64,000 nucleotides of DNA from Vigna angularis (taxonomy: Eukaryota; Streptophyta; Magnoliopsida; Fabales; Fabaceae). A model generated the notes under the pieces. That model was not told where the DNA came from. It ran no database searches and was given only the letters and a program-made list of their open reading frames with translations. The stretch lies in NCBI RefSeq assembly GCF_016808095.1, contig NC_068976.1, forward strand, positions 35,272,371 to 35,336,370. Reading direction: 5' to 3'. Positions 24,094 through 36,434 of the stretch are shown one piece after another. The stretch's first letter is position 1; every line of letters starts with the position of its first letter. The position numbers and the translations under genes are program-made.

Positions 24094-24640
24094 TTCTCCC
24101 TTTGTGCCCTAATAGAGGTCCAACGCTTTGAAGTTCAAGGTCAGGTATATGCACTCACAAGGATAGCTTCCTAATGCTTAAATCAGGCCACCAGAGCTAT
24201 GGCTCTTTTCACTGTTTCTCCACAACAGTCAGAGTAATCAACTAGGTGTGGAGACACAAATGAAGAGAACAGACTCTGGCTGGGGTTCTCACGATAGCCA
24301 AACAGGAAGTATGTCCCAAGTGGCACCGCTACACAACCCCTCTATTTCTAAGTTACACTCAGACCCGGGTATAGGGTCCCACTCATGACATGCATAATGT
24401 GCGTGTGTGAAGGGAGAATGCAATGCATACCCAAACCCTCACCTGCAAAACAACCAGAAAAATTCCCAGGCAGATATAAAGATGATTTCTACCCTAGGGT
24501 TCAACATACAACAAGCAAATTTAATCACATGCGATTATTCAAATATCAAAGATAGATAAAGAAAAAAAAAAGGAAGAAAAACACAAAGAAAAACCACATT
24601 GAATTCGCGCATATAGTTAAATGGCTTGACTCTCTAAAAA
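24094..24640 (-). other. Ogre 5' leader
   Basis: This 550-bp untranslated leader lies between the primer site and ORF1. It has no conserved frame. It ends near an AG-rich tract and may contain processing or packaging signals, none of which I can identify. Confidence 0.5.
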
Positions 24641-24658
24641 TCCCCAGTGGAGTCGCCA
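24641..24658 (-). other. Ogre primer-binding site (tRNA-Arg type)
   Basis: On the minus strand the LTR end GGTTGCGACA is followed by two bases and then TGGCGACTCCACTGGGGA. It starts with TGG (pairing with the tRNA CCA end) and matches the tRNA-Arg-type site known from Ogre elements. Confidence 0.8.
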
Positions 24659-25267
24659 TCTGTCGCAACCGGAATCGCGACGGGACGACGATCCAAAAAG
24701 AAACGGATTTGGAAAAGAGATTTGGAGTCGCCACCATAGTTTATTCTGGAAAACTACGGAAAAACCATAAAATAATAAGACACGGTCCACGAAAACCAGA
24801 TTTTGGGTTCGGGAGTCGGTTACGTGTAGGGAAGGTATTAGCACCCTACAACGCCTGCCCGAAGGCAGTACCTTTAACTAAATGCACGGATATGATGTGG
24901 TTTTCAAAATGTTTAACTAGTCCCTAAAATAAAATTCTAAATAAACAAAATATATTTTTTAGTTTTTTGGGCCCGACAAGGATTGACCTTGCTCCTACGT
25001 ATTCTCATTAAAAATGAGAAATCAGGGTTACGTAGTTCTTTTAGAAACTGTTGAGAAATTTGTTTGAAAATTTGTTTCAGAATTTGTTTGGAAAATGATT
25101 TGGATTTTTGGGAAAGTGAGCCTGACAAGGACTGGCCTTGCTCCTACGTATCTCCACTTTTGATGGAGAATCAAGGATCACGTAGTTCTGGCAGGAAATA
25201 TTGTTTGCTGTTTGAAATTGTTGATGTTTTTGGTTTTTGAAGATTTTATATGTTTTTGGTATTTTTA

Positions 25268-26073
25268 TTTAAGAAAGATAAAAGGTTCTTAGCACAAGGA
25301 CGATGCGAGCGATCACACGTGTGCTTAACCTTTAAAACGTATTTTTGTAATTTTTATATTTAAGAGAGAAAAAAGGTTTTTAGCACAAGGACGATGCGAG
25401 CGATCACACGTGTGCTTAACCTTTAAAACGTATTTTTGTAATTTTATTTAAGAAAGAGGAAAAGGTTTCAGCACAAGGACGATGCGAGCGATCACACGTG
25501 TGCTTAACCTTTAAAACGTATTTTTGTAATTTTTATATTTAAGAGAGAAAAAAGGTTTTTAGCACAAGGACGATGCGAGCGATCACACGTGTGCTTAACC
25601 TTTAAAACGTATTTTTGTAATTTTATTTAAGAAAGAGGAAAAGGTTTCAGCACAAGGACGATGCGAGCGATCACACGTGTGCTTAACCTTTAAAACGTAT
25701 TTTTTTGTAATTTTATTTAAGAAAGAGGAAAAGGTCTCAGCACAAGGACGATGCGAGCGATCACACGTGTGCTTAACCTTTAAAACGTATTTTTGTAATT
25801 TTTATATTTAAGAGAGAAAAAAGGTTTTTAGCACAAGGACGATGCGAGCGATCACACGTGTGCTTAACCTTTAAAACGTATTTTTTTGTAATTTTATTTA
25901 AGAAAGAGGAAAAGGTTTCAGCACAAGGACGATGCGAGTGATCACACGTGTGCTTAACCTTTAAAACGTATTTTTTTTGTAATTTTATTTAAGAAAGAGG
26001 AAAAAGTTTCAGCACAAGGACGATGCGAGCGATCACACGTGTGCTTAACCTTTAAAACGTATTTTTTTTGTAA
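25268..26073 (+). repeat. Nine-copy G-box palindrome array in the 5' LTR
   Basis: This is the copy of the array at 7045-7850, with the same unit order, the same two linker types and the same GAGTG variant in unit eight. The array has not changed since insertion. Confidence 0.9.
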
Positions 26074-28433
26074 TTATATATAAATATTTTATTTTTTAAA
26101 ACAAATAGATATTTAGAATAAATAAATAAAACCAAATATAAACAATAAAAGCAATAACAACAATAGAAATGATAAAAACAAAACAAATAGTGGGGGTGCC
26201 CAAATGAGAAAGTGGGGCTGCAGAACAAAATTGGGGCTCCTTTGGCTTGTAGGAACGGAATGGGCTTCTATCCAAACAGAGGGGGGTGTGGATGGAGTGC
26301 GCGTGTGGCAGGAAGAAATGGGAAGCAAACCGCCCCAGGCCCAAGGCCTCTTAACCCTAATCAGAAACCCATTAGGGTTCCTCCAACTTCATCTCATTGG
26401 TAGGCAGCCCTGAGACCTAGGGTCATTTCTTCTGAAGGAAAGAAAACAGAGACGCCCATCTCTGCCACCCACGGCCATGACCCAGCCTCCCCACAAACCG
26501 GCCACCGCTAGCCGCGGTTCGCGGCGTCGTCAACGACGACAGACGCCACCGGAGCCACCGCCGGCCCCAACACCACGTTCCCCTCCTTCTTCTTCTCTTC
26601 GCGCGTGAGAGAAAAAACGCTTCCGTTCATCGCCGAACACCGCTTCCTCCGAAACCAGCCACTGCGCCACCGAAACCAGCCACCGCGCCGCCACCTCTTC
26701 CGGTCTTGGCGTCGGCGGCTACCCCAAGCGCCACCGGAACTGTCTCCAACCGCTGCGCCTCTCTCTCGTCCCTCTTTCTCGTCTTCGCCGGCAATGGGGA
26801 AATCCCCTTCCCCTACATTTTTTCACACAACACTGCCACCAACCGAATTCCGACAGTTACTCCCCCTTTTTTTGAACCTAGAGCTTGCAACCGACGATTA
26901 TTCCCATACCCCTCTGATATCCATTTTTCTATTTTGAGTGCTGGAATGAAGTTATGTGATGGGAAGCATGGTTGGGGTTAGGAACCAAGTGAGTTCTTTT
27001 CTGTTTTTCAGGTACAAGGTGGGGGAGAATGGAAAATGATGAAGAAGATGTTTCTCTGTCCAGTGAAAGAGGAAACAATTTGTGTATGTGAGGAGCAGAG
27101 GGGTTCGGTTCTTTCTAAGACTGGAAAACAATGGGTTTGGAACAGAAAAGAGGATTTAGCTTGGGTTGAGGATATGGAGGAAAAATGGTCCGGATGGTTT
27201 CAGAGGGCTGGAGTCAGTGCCCCTGGCCGCGGTCATGAGGTGTAAAGATGAAGATGAAGGTGATGAAGGCTGCTGGATGTTGGCCGCGTATACGAGTGGG
27301 GTTATGCGGTGTTATCGGTGACACAAGGATGAAGGCGTTGGAGATGATGAGCAGGGCGTGAATGAGATAGGTCGTTTGGCCGGGGGGCAAGGTGTTGGAA
27401 GCGAACGTTCGGGAAAAGAGAAATCCAGAGAGGACGATTGAATGGAAACGGGGATGAGGGCAGACACTATACACTGGGTATTTTGATTAACGTGTGAAGT
27501 CACAAACTGCTATGTAATGATCAAACATCTTTCATACGCATAACATCATTTATTCACACCCAATCTCACATTCATATCTAAATACGTAAGCAGAAGCATG
27601 CATTCCCATCAGACACGACCAAGAGTTTAGATAAAGAAAACTCACCTCCGCAGCTTTAAGACGTTTCTCCTTCTGAGTTCTCCTTCTTCTCTATTCTTGG
27701 CGAGAAGTTTCTTGTTCCTCCCGGGATGAATCCTCTTCCTCTGTCTCTTCTTTTTCGCAACCCCTTTTCTCCTCTGACGAGTGATGTCCTCGGATAGCCA
27801 CCAGGATACCAGGATCCAGTTGAATCAATGTCTTTTCTCTTTGTCTTTTTTTTTTTCTTTCAGCCCTCTTTTTTTTCGTTGGCCAAGTCCTCTCTTTTCT
27901 CCTCTGTGAACTCTCCTCCCCCTTTTTTTGCTTTTGTGATTTTTGGTGTTAAGATGATGGACGTTGGCTGATGTTGGGTATGGTGATGGTCGTTGGCCGT
28001 ATCTATTGGTTATTGGAAATAGGTGAAGATGAGGTGGTTACTCGTAAGAGGAATCCAAGGTTGGGGTTGATGTCGCTACGGTGGAGGGGAGTTTTCGGGT
28101 GTTTGAGATGGCGGCTTGCGAGGGAGGAAAAAAAAAGGTTGGAGTCCCTGTTCTGCCTGGTGAGTGAATAAGGATGTTCGTTTTCTTTGATGTCTTTCCC
28201 CCTTCAATCCGTGGAGTCCCCAAATGGTTCTGGTGGTAGTGGTCCCAGGTTCTCCTTCCAAAGAAGAAAAGCCCAAGATAATGGGTTTCCTCGTGTTCCC
28301 CCAGAATGTTCCCTCGAATGTCTTCCCAAGAATGTTCCATTCTCTTGAATGGCGTAAAAGAACACTTTGCAGCTCCAGATGGCCACCCGTGGCAGACAAC
28401 CCAGAAAGTGAAAGCGTCAGAGAAACCCATACT

Positions 28434-29496
28434 GTAAGCCGCACTACTTTTGGACGCTCGTCAGCACTACTCTTGGATGCTCGTCAGCACTACTCTTGGG
28501 CGCTCGTCAAAATGAGATCCGCTAACGAGCGCCTCCAGACTAACGCTCTTGAAGGATAAACAAAATAACCGAACGCCCAAACTCGAAACCGAACGTTCAA
28601 ACCGAACGCTCACAGAGAAAACCATACAGACCGAACGCTCAAAACTCAGTTCCCAAAATGAGACCGAACGTTCACAAGGAAAGACTGAGGATACCGAACG
28701 CTCGCAAGTTAAACCACCATTCGGACGTTCGGCAAATAGGGAAAATGAGCGCCCGTTCTCATTGGTGAAAACCGAACGACCTTCAAAACTAATTGGACGA
28801 ACGTTTGAAAGTTGGACGAGCGGTACAACAAAGATAGGACGAGCGCTCCAAACCGAGGACGAACGTCCTCACTATGACCGAACGCTTAAAGAATGCTTTA
28901 CTATTTGGACGAGCGCTCCAAACCGAGGACGAACGTTTACTATTTGGACGAACGGTACAACAGTGATAGGACGAGCGCCCCAAACCGAGGACGGACGTTT
29001 ACTATTTGGACGAGCGTTACAACAGTGATAGGACGAGCGATCGCATAGATCGAACGACGAAACCGAACGCCAGAGGACGAATGTTTGAAAGTTGGAACCA
29101 TCAGGACGAACGATTAAGACGCTCCTTACGAGTGAGAACGAGCGGCAGAGGATGGGGACGCCACCCATGCCGAACGCTCGTTAAGACAAAATACCGAACG
29201 CTCAAAACACGCTTTACTATTTGGACGAGCGTCCAAATACTTCCGAACGCTCGCTCAAAACAAAAACGAACGAACGCTCAAATTATGAACGAACGCTCTA
29301 CTATTTGGACGAGCGTCGCGACACTCGAAATGCCGAACGCTCGCTCAAAACAAAAAACTAACGAACGCTCAGATTATATGAACGAACGCTCTACAGTTTG
29401 GACGAGCGTCGCAACAGTGATAAGACGAGCGCTCCAGACCGAGGACGAACGTCCTCAAAAAACAGTATGACCGAACGCTCTTTCTGGAGGACGAAC
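28434..29496 (+). repeat. CGAACG/GACGAGCG-rich repeat region in the 5' LTR
   Basis: This is the partner of the region at 10210-11365 but one 93-bp unit shorter. The cluster of three substitutions near 29387-29395 (CTCTACAGTTTGG versus CGCTACCATTTGG) matches other units of the array and so looks like gene conversion or slippage. Confidence 0.85.
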
Positions 29497-30164
29497 GCTG
29501 TTATTATTATTTTTATTTTTATTTTTATTATTATTATTATTTTTATTTTATTATTATTATTGAAAATAAATTTTATTAATCAACCCGGACGAAATTGAGT
29601 GTTGACAGTAGTAATAATTTCAACTATAATCAATTGAGAATTTACTTTGATTGATTAGCTTTTAACTTGGTTAGGAGATTTAAGAATAGACATGATTAAA
29701 CACAATAGAATTTGATTGAGAATGTACTTTGGTTGAATTTATTGTGAATAATCTAGAAAGGTTTTGCATTTGATTGAGAATTTACTTTGGTTAAATGCAT
29801 GATCGCCCTCAAATTAATTAAGAATGTACTTTAATTAATTTGAAACTTAAACAATAATCAATTGAACAATTATCTGTGAATAACTAATGATGAATCTATC
29901 TTGGAAAAGCAGTGGAATTAGCCTATTTCATCGTAACTGTTTTTAAGTTTCTTATTTATTCTTTAAACACTCTTCAACCATTACTTTTATTCATAAGCAT
30001 TGCATAACATTCATAAGAGTCAGATATTCGAAAGCAATTCTGTGTTCGTTGGGAGACGACTCAGGGTTACGTTAACCCTATCTACTTTCTTGGATACTAC
30101 TTGGCAATACTGAAGTTTCCTTGAAAAGTAGTATTAATTTGATAGCTTCAACGACAGCCTATCA

Positions 30165-31650
30165 GACCTTTACTTTGGCTTTATCCACTTCAATCCCCAT
30201 AGCAAAAAGCTTGTGACCCAACACAATTCCTTTTGTTACCATAAAATGACATTTCTCCCAATTAAGCACAAGATTCGCCAAACACCTTTGGAAAGAATCT
30301 CCAAACACCGAAAAATCATCCATGAAAACTTCAGTACACTTTTCTATGAGATCCTCAAAAATTGCCTGCATACACCTTTGAAACGTAGCTGGAGCATTAT
30401 ATAACCCAAATGGCATCTTTTTGTAAGCAAATACACCAAATAGACATGTGAATGTCGTCTTCTCTTGATCTTTTGGATCCACCACAATTTGATTATATCT
30501 AGAATATCCATCTAGAAAGCAGTAAAAAGCCTGACCTGCCAATCTTTCCAGCATCTGATCCATAAAAGGAAGGGGAAAATGATCCTTCTTAGTGGTCTTA
30601 TTTAACTTCATATAATCAATGCACATCCGCCACCCAATAACTGTCTAGTAGGAATAAGCTCATTCTTCTCATTATAAATTATTGTCATCCCACCTTTCTT
30701 TGGCACTACCTGTACTGGACTCACCTATTCACTGTCAGAGATTGGATATATAATGCCAGCTTCCAGCAACTTCAATACTTCTTTGATAACCACCTCCTTC
30801 ATCACAAGATTTAACCTTCTTTGTGGTTGAGCACTTGGTTTATAGTCATCCTCCATAAATATTTTATGCATGCAATAAGTTGGACTTATACCTCTGAGAT
30901 CTGAGATTGACCATCCAATAGCTTATTTATTGACTTTCAATATTTCTACCAACTTTTCTTCTTCTTCAGGAAGCAAAATTTTACTAATGGTGACTGTTTT
31001 TGTTCCATCTTCTTCTAAGAAAACATACTTCAAATGTGATGGTAACATCTTTAATTCCAACTTCTTTTCTTTGACTTCTTCTTTGGTATCAATCATTTCA
31101 AAATTAGCCTCCTCCACTGGGATTTCCTTTAACGTCTCCAAATTCATCATACACTCATCAATTAATTTCTCTTCCTCTTCATTCAAATCTTAACATGCAT
31201 CAATAAGAGTTTTTTCTAACGGAGAATAACAACGTACCATCTTCTCTTGCCCCATACAAACTTCATCAAACATATCAAATTAGAAACATGTTTTATCATC
31301 TTTAGGGTGTGTCGTGGCTTTGAATACATCAAAATTCACTTCTTCATCTTGCACTCTCAGTTTAAGCTTGACATTCTCCACATCAATTAAAACTCTAGCA
31401 GTCTTCATAAATGATCTCCCCAGGATGAGAGGCACATCTCCATTCTCCTCCATCTCCATTATGACAAAATCCACTAGGAATACAAATTTGTCTACCTTCA
31501 CCAGCACATTGGAGTGCCATTCTAGTAGATTTGAATTCCAAACCTTCATTTCTTTTGAACATAGCGAGCGTCATTAAATTAATGCTAGCTCCTAAATCAA
31601 TCAATGCTCTTCCAACTTCCAACTCTCCTATGGTACACGGAATGGTGAAG
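30165..31650 (-). pseudogene. Athila-like protease and reverse transcriptase, 5' part, broken
   Basis: The minus-strand RT block at 30626-30165 starts MCIDYMKLNKTTKKDHFPLP and holds FYCFLDGYSRYNQI and the catalytic EVFMDDFSVFG. It ends at the solo LTR insertion and continues at 4409. The protease lies at about 31620-31280 with DLGASINLM in place of DTGAS and PLILGRSFM downstream. An acidic segment lies between them (31186-30923). Stops and frame changes break the blocks (for example near 30640, 30925 and 31270). It is the middle of the same element as 2435-4409. Confidence 0.87.
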
Positions 31651-33005
31651 CTTCATGGATCTTTAAACTTAGGAGGTAATAATTTTTGTATGATTGCACT
31701 GCAATTACTTTATACTTCAATAGTATCCTTTTCACTGTATTTTCTTTTCTTCGTGAGGAGCTCCTTCAAAAACTTTGCATACGAAGGCATTTGTTGCAAT
31801 GCTTCAGAGAAAGGTATGGTAATCTCTAGCTTCTTAAAAATTTCCATGAACCGCTCAAGTTGTCTTTCTTTCTCCTTCCTTGAATAAGTCTTTGGATAAG
31901 GAAGTGGTTTTTCAACATCTTTTTTTCTCTCATCTAACTCTTCTTTCTTTTTTTCTCCCTCAATTCTCTCTTTCCGCTCAATTACTTCTTTCTAACTCAC
32001 ATTTTCTTTCTCTTTTCTCTCTATTTTTCTCTCATCTAACACTATACCACTTCTAGTAACAATGGTCTTACACTCTTCCCTAAGATTAATTTTTGCATTC
32101 CTCTCACAACACTCCATCTTGTTAACCAATTGCCTAATGTGCGTCTTCATGCTTTTAAATGCAGCCTCTATATTCTTACAATAAGATAAGCTCATTTTCA
32201 TGAATTGCAGGAAGGTTTCCTCAAGCTTCGTTGTCTTCTCACATGGAGTAGGTTGTTGCTGCCATTATTTCTGCTGCCACTGAACCAATGAAACATTATA
32301 TATTTCTTGTGGTAATAAAGAAAGTTTCTTTGTCACTTCTTCCTACTATTGAGTGATAATTTTATTTTGTGCAAGCAAGGCATCTTGAGATTGCAATTAT
32401 AGGACTCCCTTCTGTTGAGGTGGAGCTCCTCCTTCGCTATGTGTCTCGTTGTCATTAGTAGTCATGTTGGCAATCAATTCAAATGCTTCCTCTAGAGTTT
32501 TACACTTGATATTACCTCCAGCTGAGGCATCTAACATCAATTTGGTTTGTGAACCAAGACCTCCAAGGAAAAGAATGACTATTGTTGCTTCATCAAAACC
32601 ATGAGTGGGTGTCTTTCTCAACAAGCTTTTGTATCTATCCCACGCTTGACCTAACGTCTCCTCCATACCTTGCCTGAAAGAGGAAATTTCTTACTTCCCT
32701 TTTTTGATTTTGGACTGTGGGAAGTACTTGTTCAGAAACTTTGAAACCATAGCTTCCCATTCAGTAAAGCTATCCTCTAGGAAAGAATTCAACCATAGCT
32801 TAGCATTGCCTCCCAATGAGAAAGGAAACAAACTAAGCTTTATAGCTTCATCCGGCACACCATTGATCTTTACAGTGTTGCAAATCTCGTTGAATGTAGT
32901 CAAATGCTCATATGGACTTTCATTAGACAGTCCATTAAATTGATTGCTCTTTACCAATTGTATCAATGCCGGTTTCACTAATCTAATATAGCCAATACAA
33001 AAACC
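31651..33005 (-). pseudogene. Athila-like gag, broken and cut by copia insertion
   Basis: The minus-strand gag core at 32978-32691 (KPALIQLVKSNQFNGLSNES and a following LSLFPFSLGGNAKLWL) is the Athila gag signature. Its continuation is at 32666-32397, and a charged C-terminal part runs down to about 31650. The frame is still open at 32999 but ends against the copia LTR at 33006, so the N-terminus is lost. AAACC at 33001-33005 would be the left target duplication of the copia element; its partner was not found. Confidence 0.82.
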
Positions 33006-34050
33006 TGCAACAAGAACAATCCTCTCCTGTAGTCACCCCTTTGAGAACCCCTCAAAGTACAAAGAACTCCTCGTTCTTCTTCCTAACCTAACACACAGGG
33101 AACAATAACACAAAGTTTGCTAATCTTCTTCTCCTGATCAAACATCAAGCACCTCAATTGTGTAGAATGATCAGTCTCTTCAATACAATAGTCTACTTCA
33201 CAAGAATTCTTCAAGATCCTTTAATCTTTCACGTTCTTGATTCTTGGAGCTTCTGAGTAATCTGTAAGCTTTCTAAACTCAATAACAATCAGATATGAAA
33301 ATGTTAGAATCAATTCTTCTTACAGAAAACAATCAATGTGTCAATATATAGTTTAAGTCAATCCTGACGCAATAAATCGATTAGCCAACTTATGTAATCA
33401 GTTACATTAAACAGGTGTAACAGAATTCCAACCAACTTGGCTCCTTAATTGAATACGCAATTAATACAATCGATTTCCATTAAATGCTTAGTCAAACATA
33501 TTTAAAAATATGACCGTTATAGCCGTTAGACAAACATAAGTTAGCTTTCAAATCTTAACAGACTTAATTGAATACATAATCCATGTAATCGATTAAGTTT
33601 CAACACTTAGCAAATTTTTGAAAACTTTTCTTTCCAAAATTCATCACAACACATTTGAAAAAAGATATGTGCAAACTCACAAGTTTTAATCGATTTACCA
33701 ACTAATGTAATCGATTCAAAACTGGTTGTTTTGTCACAGTTTAAAACTCAAGTTGTCTGATGACCTTAATTGATTATCACAACACTGTAATTGAGTAAGT
33801 CATGCAGATATGCTTTTGTGCATGTGGTTTTTCTATTTTCAAAATATATATTGTGCATACACAGATATGATCACTTTACAAACACAGTAGTATGCATCAA
33901 TCAACACAATATGTCAAATGTGACAATCACAATATGTGCATATTTTACAATAAGCATAAACACATAACACAGTACACATACATGTGATTTTATTAACAAT
34001 GTGTTGTCATCATAAAAAACAAACATCACAGGGATTGTATTTAGCTGACA
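33006..34050 (-). repeat. 3' LTR of a copia-like element
   Basis: On the minus strand this LTR starts TGTCAGCTAAATAC at 34050, right after a purine-rich tract, and ends TTCTTGTTGCA at 33006. It has several ATCGATT-containing segments (33380-33780), common in legume copia LTRs. It is inserted in the Athila gag. Confidence 0.7.
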
Positions 34051-34066
34051 CTATGCTCCCTCTATC
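34051..34066 (-). other. Polypurine tract of the copia-like element
   Basis: GATAGAGGGAGCATAG on the minus strand abuts the LTR start, the usual form of a copia polypurine tract. Confidence 0.65.
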
Positions 34067-35127
34067 AACAATAATATAACTTTATATCTAAGATATTAAA
34101 CATACTAACATCATGATTATGCACTTCACTTTCATTGCCTCCCTGAAGTGGAGAATCAACATAAAAAATTCATGCTCATTAAATGTCACATCCATAGAGA
34201 TATAAAATTTCTTTGATGGTGGATGGTAAGCACAATAACCTTTTTGAGTTGATCCATACCCAACAAAAACACATTTGATCTCTTGTTCTTCAAGCTTTGT
34301 ACATTGATGTGGGTGTAAGTGATCATATATAACACATCCAAAAACATGAGGTGGTAAATAAACTATGGGAGGAAGGATACAATTATCATACAACATATCG
34401 GAAGGCCTTCGAAAGTTAAGCACACTAGAAAGGGTTCGATTAATTAAATAAACGACACAGCTTACAGCCTCACCCCATAAATGAGACTGGACATTACCAT
34501 CTATCAAAAGTGATCTTGTCACTTCTAATATATGTCTATTTTTCTCTCGGCCACTCCATTTTGTTGTGGTGAACAAGAATATGTAGTTTGATGCAAGATG
34601 CCTTTATAATTCATGAACTCTATTAATCCAGTCTTAAAATATTGTCTTCCATTGTCTGATCGAATGACCTTAATAAATGTGTTAAATTGTGTAATGATCA
34701 TATGATAGAAGGAACGAACCACATCACACACATCACTTTTATGTTTAAGAAGAAACACCAGGTTATCCTAGTATAATCATCAACAAAAATGATAAACCAT
34801 TTTTTTCCATTATGTTTAGATTGTGGGGCAGATCCCTAAACATATGTGTGAATTAATGAAAAAGGAAAATCAATTTTTTTATTGGTTGAAGGAAACGCAC
34901 CACGATGACTTTTTGCCTTAACATAAGTTTCACAAAGAAAATCAAAAATATTGAGTTTATGAAATAATGATGGAAATAATTTTTTTAAATAACCAAAAGA
35001 AAGATGTTCTAACCGTCTATACCATAACCAAATTTCCTTTTTGTTTTTATTTTGTATGTGATCATTCGCAAGACAAGCCAACACTCCTTTATGGGTTTGT
35101 TGTGAGACATTTTTAAGATAATACAAT
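34067..35127 (-). pseudogene. Copia pol remnant: pre-integrase and integrase, RT and RNase H missing
   Basis: The minus-strand pre-integrase zinc-like region (35126-34836) has WYRRLEHLSFGYLKKLFPSL. Integrase follows with IRSDNGRQYFKTGLIEF and QQNGVAERK, then the SHLWGEAVSCVVYLINR and FGCVIYDHLHPHQ blocks (34758-34088). Right after DSPLQGGNESEV the frame meets two stops, the polypurine tract and the LTR. The whole reverse transcriptase and RNase H are therefore absent. The first integrase aspartate is also lost (LIHTYV where LIHSDV is usual). The pre-integrase part is split from its upstream piece (36435-36631) by the LTR at 35128-36434. Confidence 0.85.
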
Positions 35128-36434
35128 TGATCGAGGCTGCACCCGATACAAATTAAATGCTTAATTAAGTGCAGTATAATACTAGGAAGTGACTCCTAGG
35201 TCGTCTCTCAAGGACCAACTATGGTTCAGGAATTAAGTCGAACACTTGGTGGGGGGTTTTGTGGACGGTTTTGTTTAAGGAAATGAACTAATTAATGCAC
35301 GAAATTAAACACAGAATTAAAACGGTTGATCATTAACTCAAATGCAATGTTCCCAATCATAGATTAACCAACACCACACTACTATAACTCCTAATCCAAC
35401 ACAAGTTAACCAACTAAGCGAAGACTAACTATGCTTTCATAATTACAAACTAAGCGAATGCAATGCATAAGTTCAATCAATTTTGCACCATGAAGTCCAA
35501 TCAACTAAGTGAATATTAAACACCAATTAGGCAAGTAAGCGTATACACAATCACAAGCACAAAATAGATTGAATGTTGAGCCAAATCAGAGCAGCAAAAT
35601 CATAATTCCAACTCAGAAATTTCAAGGAAACGATGCAATTTCGTTAATGACCAAGCAAGCACACTTAAGCTACCATTAAAGCGAATTCAAATCAGTAAAA
35701 CAGAATTGCAATTGAGACCATAATAGCAGCAAAAACGTAACAGCAATGCACCAAAAACGTAACAACAACAAGCACCAAAACATAATTCAAACTAAAACGC
35801 AACTTAAATTAAAACTAGAAAACGTAAATGCAAGTGGGAAACATAAATGGGCAGCAATGAAATTGGGGGAAAACGAAATTGAAAAACAAGAATGAAAGAA
35901 GAACACAAAACGAAAATGTAATTGCAATTAAAAAGAGGATTCAATACATAAATAGTGAATTGAAAGAAAACCTAAAACCCCCAAAAGCGGGGGAGGGGGG
36001 GGTAGAAAACGCACCAAGACCTTGAAACCCTAAGAAGAAAAACGAAAATGAGGGAGGGAGAGTATTTCCCAAATCTGATTTGGGGTTTTAAAAGGGGAAA
36101 AGACGAAAATGCCCTCTATATGGACTTCTTACAAAATATTGACCAAAAATAGGCCCAAAAGTCAAATCTGGTCAAAAACTAACAAATAAAATTACAAAAC
36201 GAAATTAAATGGTGTTGCAGCCCTCTTGAAGTCCTAACCATAATTCCAAAATTGTCCTGGAATTAATAATTAGAATAATTAGATTCAAATCATCCAAATT
36301 AATTAAAAATATGAATTACTGATCAAATTAAGCCCAATTAGTGAAAATAAGACAATAATGGAGAATTAAACACAATTCACTAATATAATTTGGTATGGAA
36401 AGTTAAGTGAATAGTACAAAATAATGATTTATCA
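35128..36434 (-). repeat. Solo LTR-like insertion in the copia remnant
   Basis: On the minus strand it begins TGATAAATCATTATTTTG (36434) and ends GCAGCCTCGATCA (35128), about 1.3 kb. Copia coding resumes on either side. A U5-like end carries CTTGAGAGACGACCTAGGAG, similar in layout to the end of the solo LTR at 4410-30164. A clean target duplication is not visible (ATCGA versus ATCAA at best), so the edges are approximate. Confidence 0.6.

Larger units (their letters stand above)
6438..29607 (-). mobile_element. Complete young Ogre-like (Tat lineage) LTR retrotransposon, 23.2 kb
   Basis: The element is bounded by TGTCGCAACC at 6438 and GTTGACA at 29607, with the perfect target duplication GTAGT (6433-6437 and 29608-29612). 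In minus-strand order it has a 5' LTR (29607-24661), a primer site, ORF1 (unknown function), gag-protease-G-patch, a probable intron, RT-RNaseH-aRNaseH-integrase, a long 3' untranslated region with a tandem array, a polypurine tract and a 3' LTR (11476-6438). The size, 5-kb LTRs, extra ORF1, tRNA-Arg-type primer site and two RNase H domains are the known marks of Ogre elements, which are common in legumes. All three main frames are open and I found only seven LTR-LTR substitutions. It is therefore a recent, potentially autonomous copy. Confidence 0.95.
24661..29607 (-). repeat. Ogre 5' LTR (4,947 bp)
   Basis: It pairs with 6438-11476. It lacks one 93-bp unit in the CGAACG-rich region and otherwise differs at about seven bases (for example near 24887, 26754, 27370, 28562 and a cluster at 29387-29395). 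As the upstream LTR it should drive transcription toward lower coordinates. Confidence 0.95.
4410..30164 (+). mobile_element. Solo LTR of a gypsy-like element, split by the Ogre insertion
   Basis: The unit starts TGATGAGTGCATATTTATG at 4410 and ends GACAGCCTATCA at 30164. It is flanked by the perfect 5-bp duplication GACCT (4405-4409 and 30165-30169) and sits inside the Athila reverse transcriptase. Without the Ogre (6438-29612) it is about 2,580 bp. It has one set of LTR features and no coding region, so it is best read as a solo LTR left by recombination. It has a GC-rich leader-like stretch at 4930-5660, a TATA box at 6043 and a U5-like end with GTTCGTTGGGAGACGACT. The motif GAGAAT(T/G)TACTTTG(G/A)TT recurs at about 6352, 6413, 29636, 29711, 29774 and 29819. 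The family is not assigned. Confidence 0.8.

Noticed and set aside
35128..36434. Exact target duplication for this LTR
   Set aside because: The best candidates (ATCGA/ATCAA) mismatch and do not leave TG...CA ends, so no duplication is claimed.
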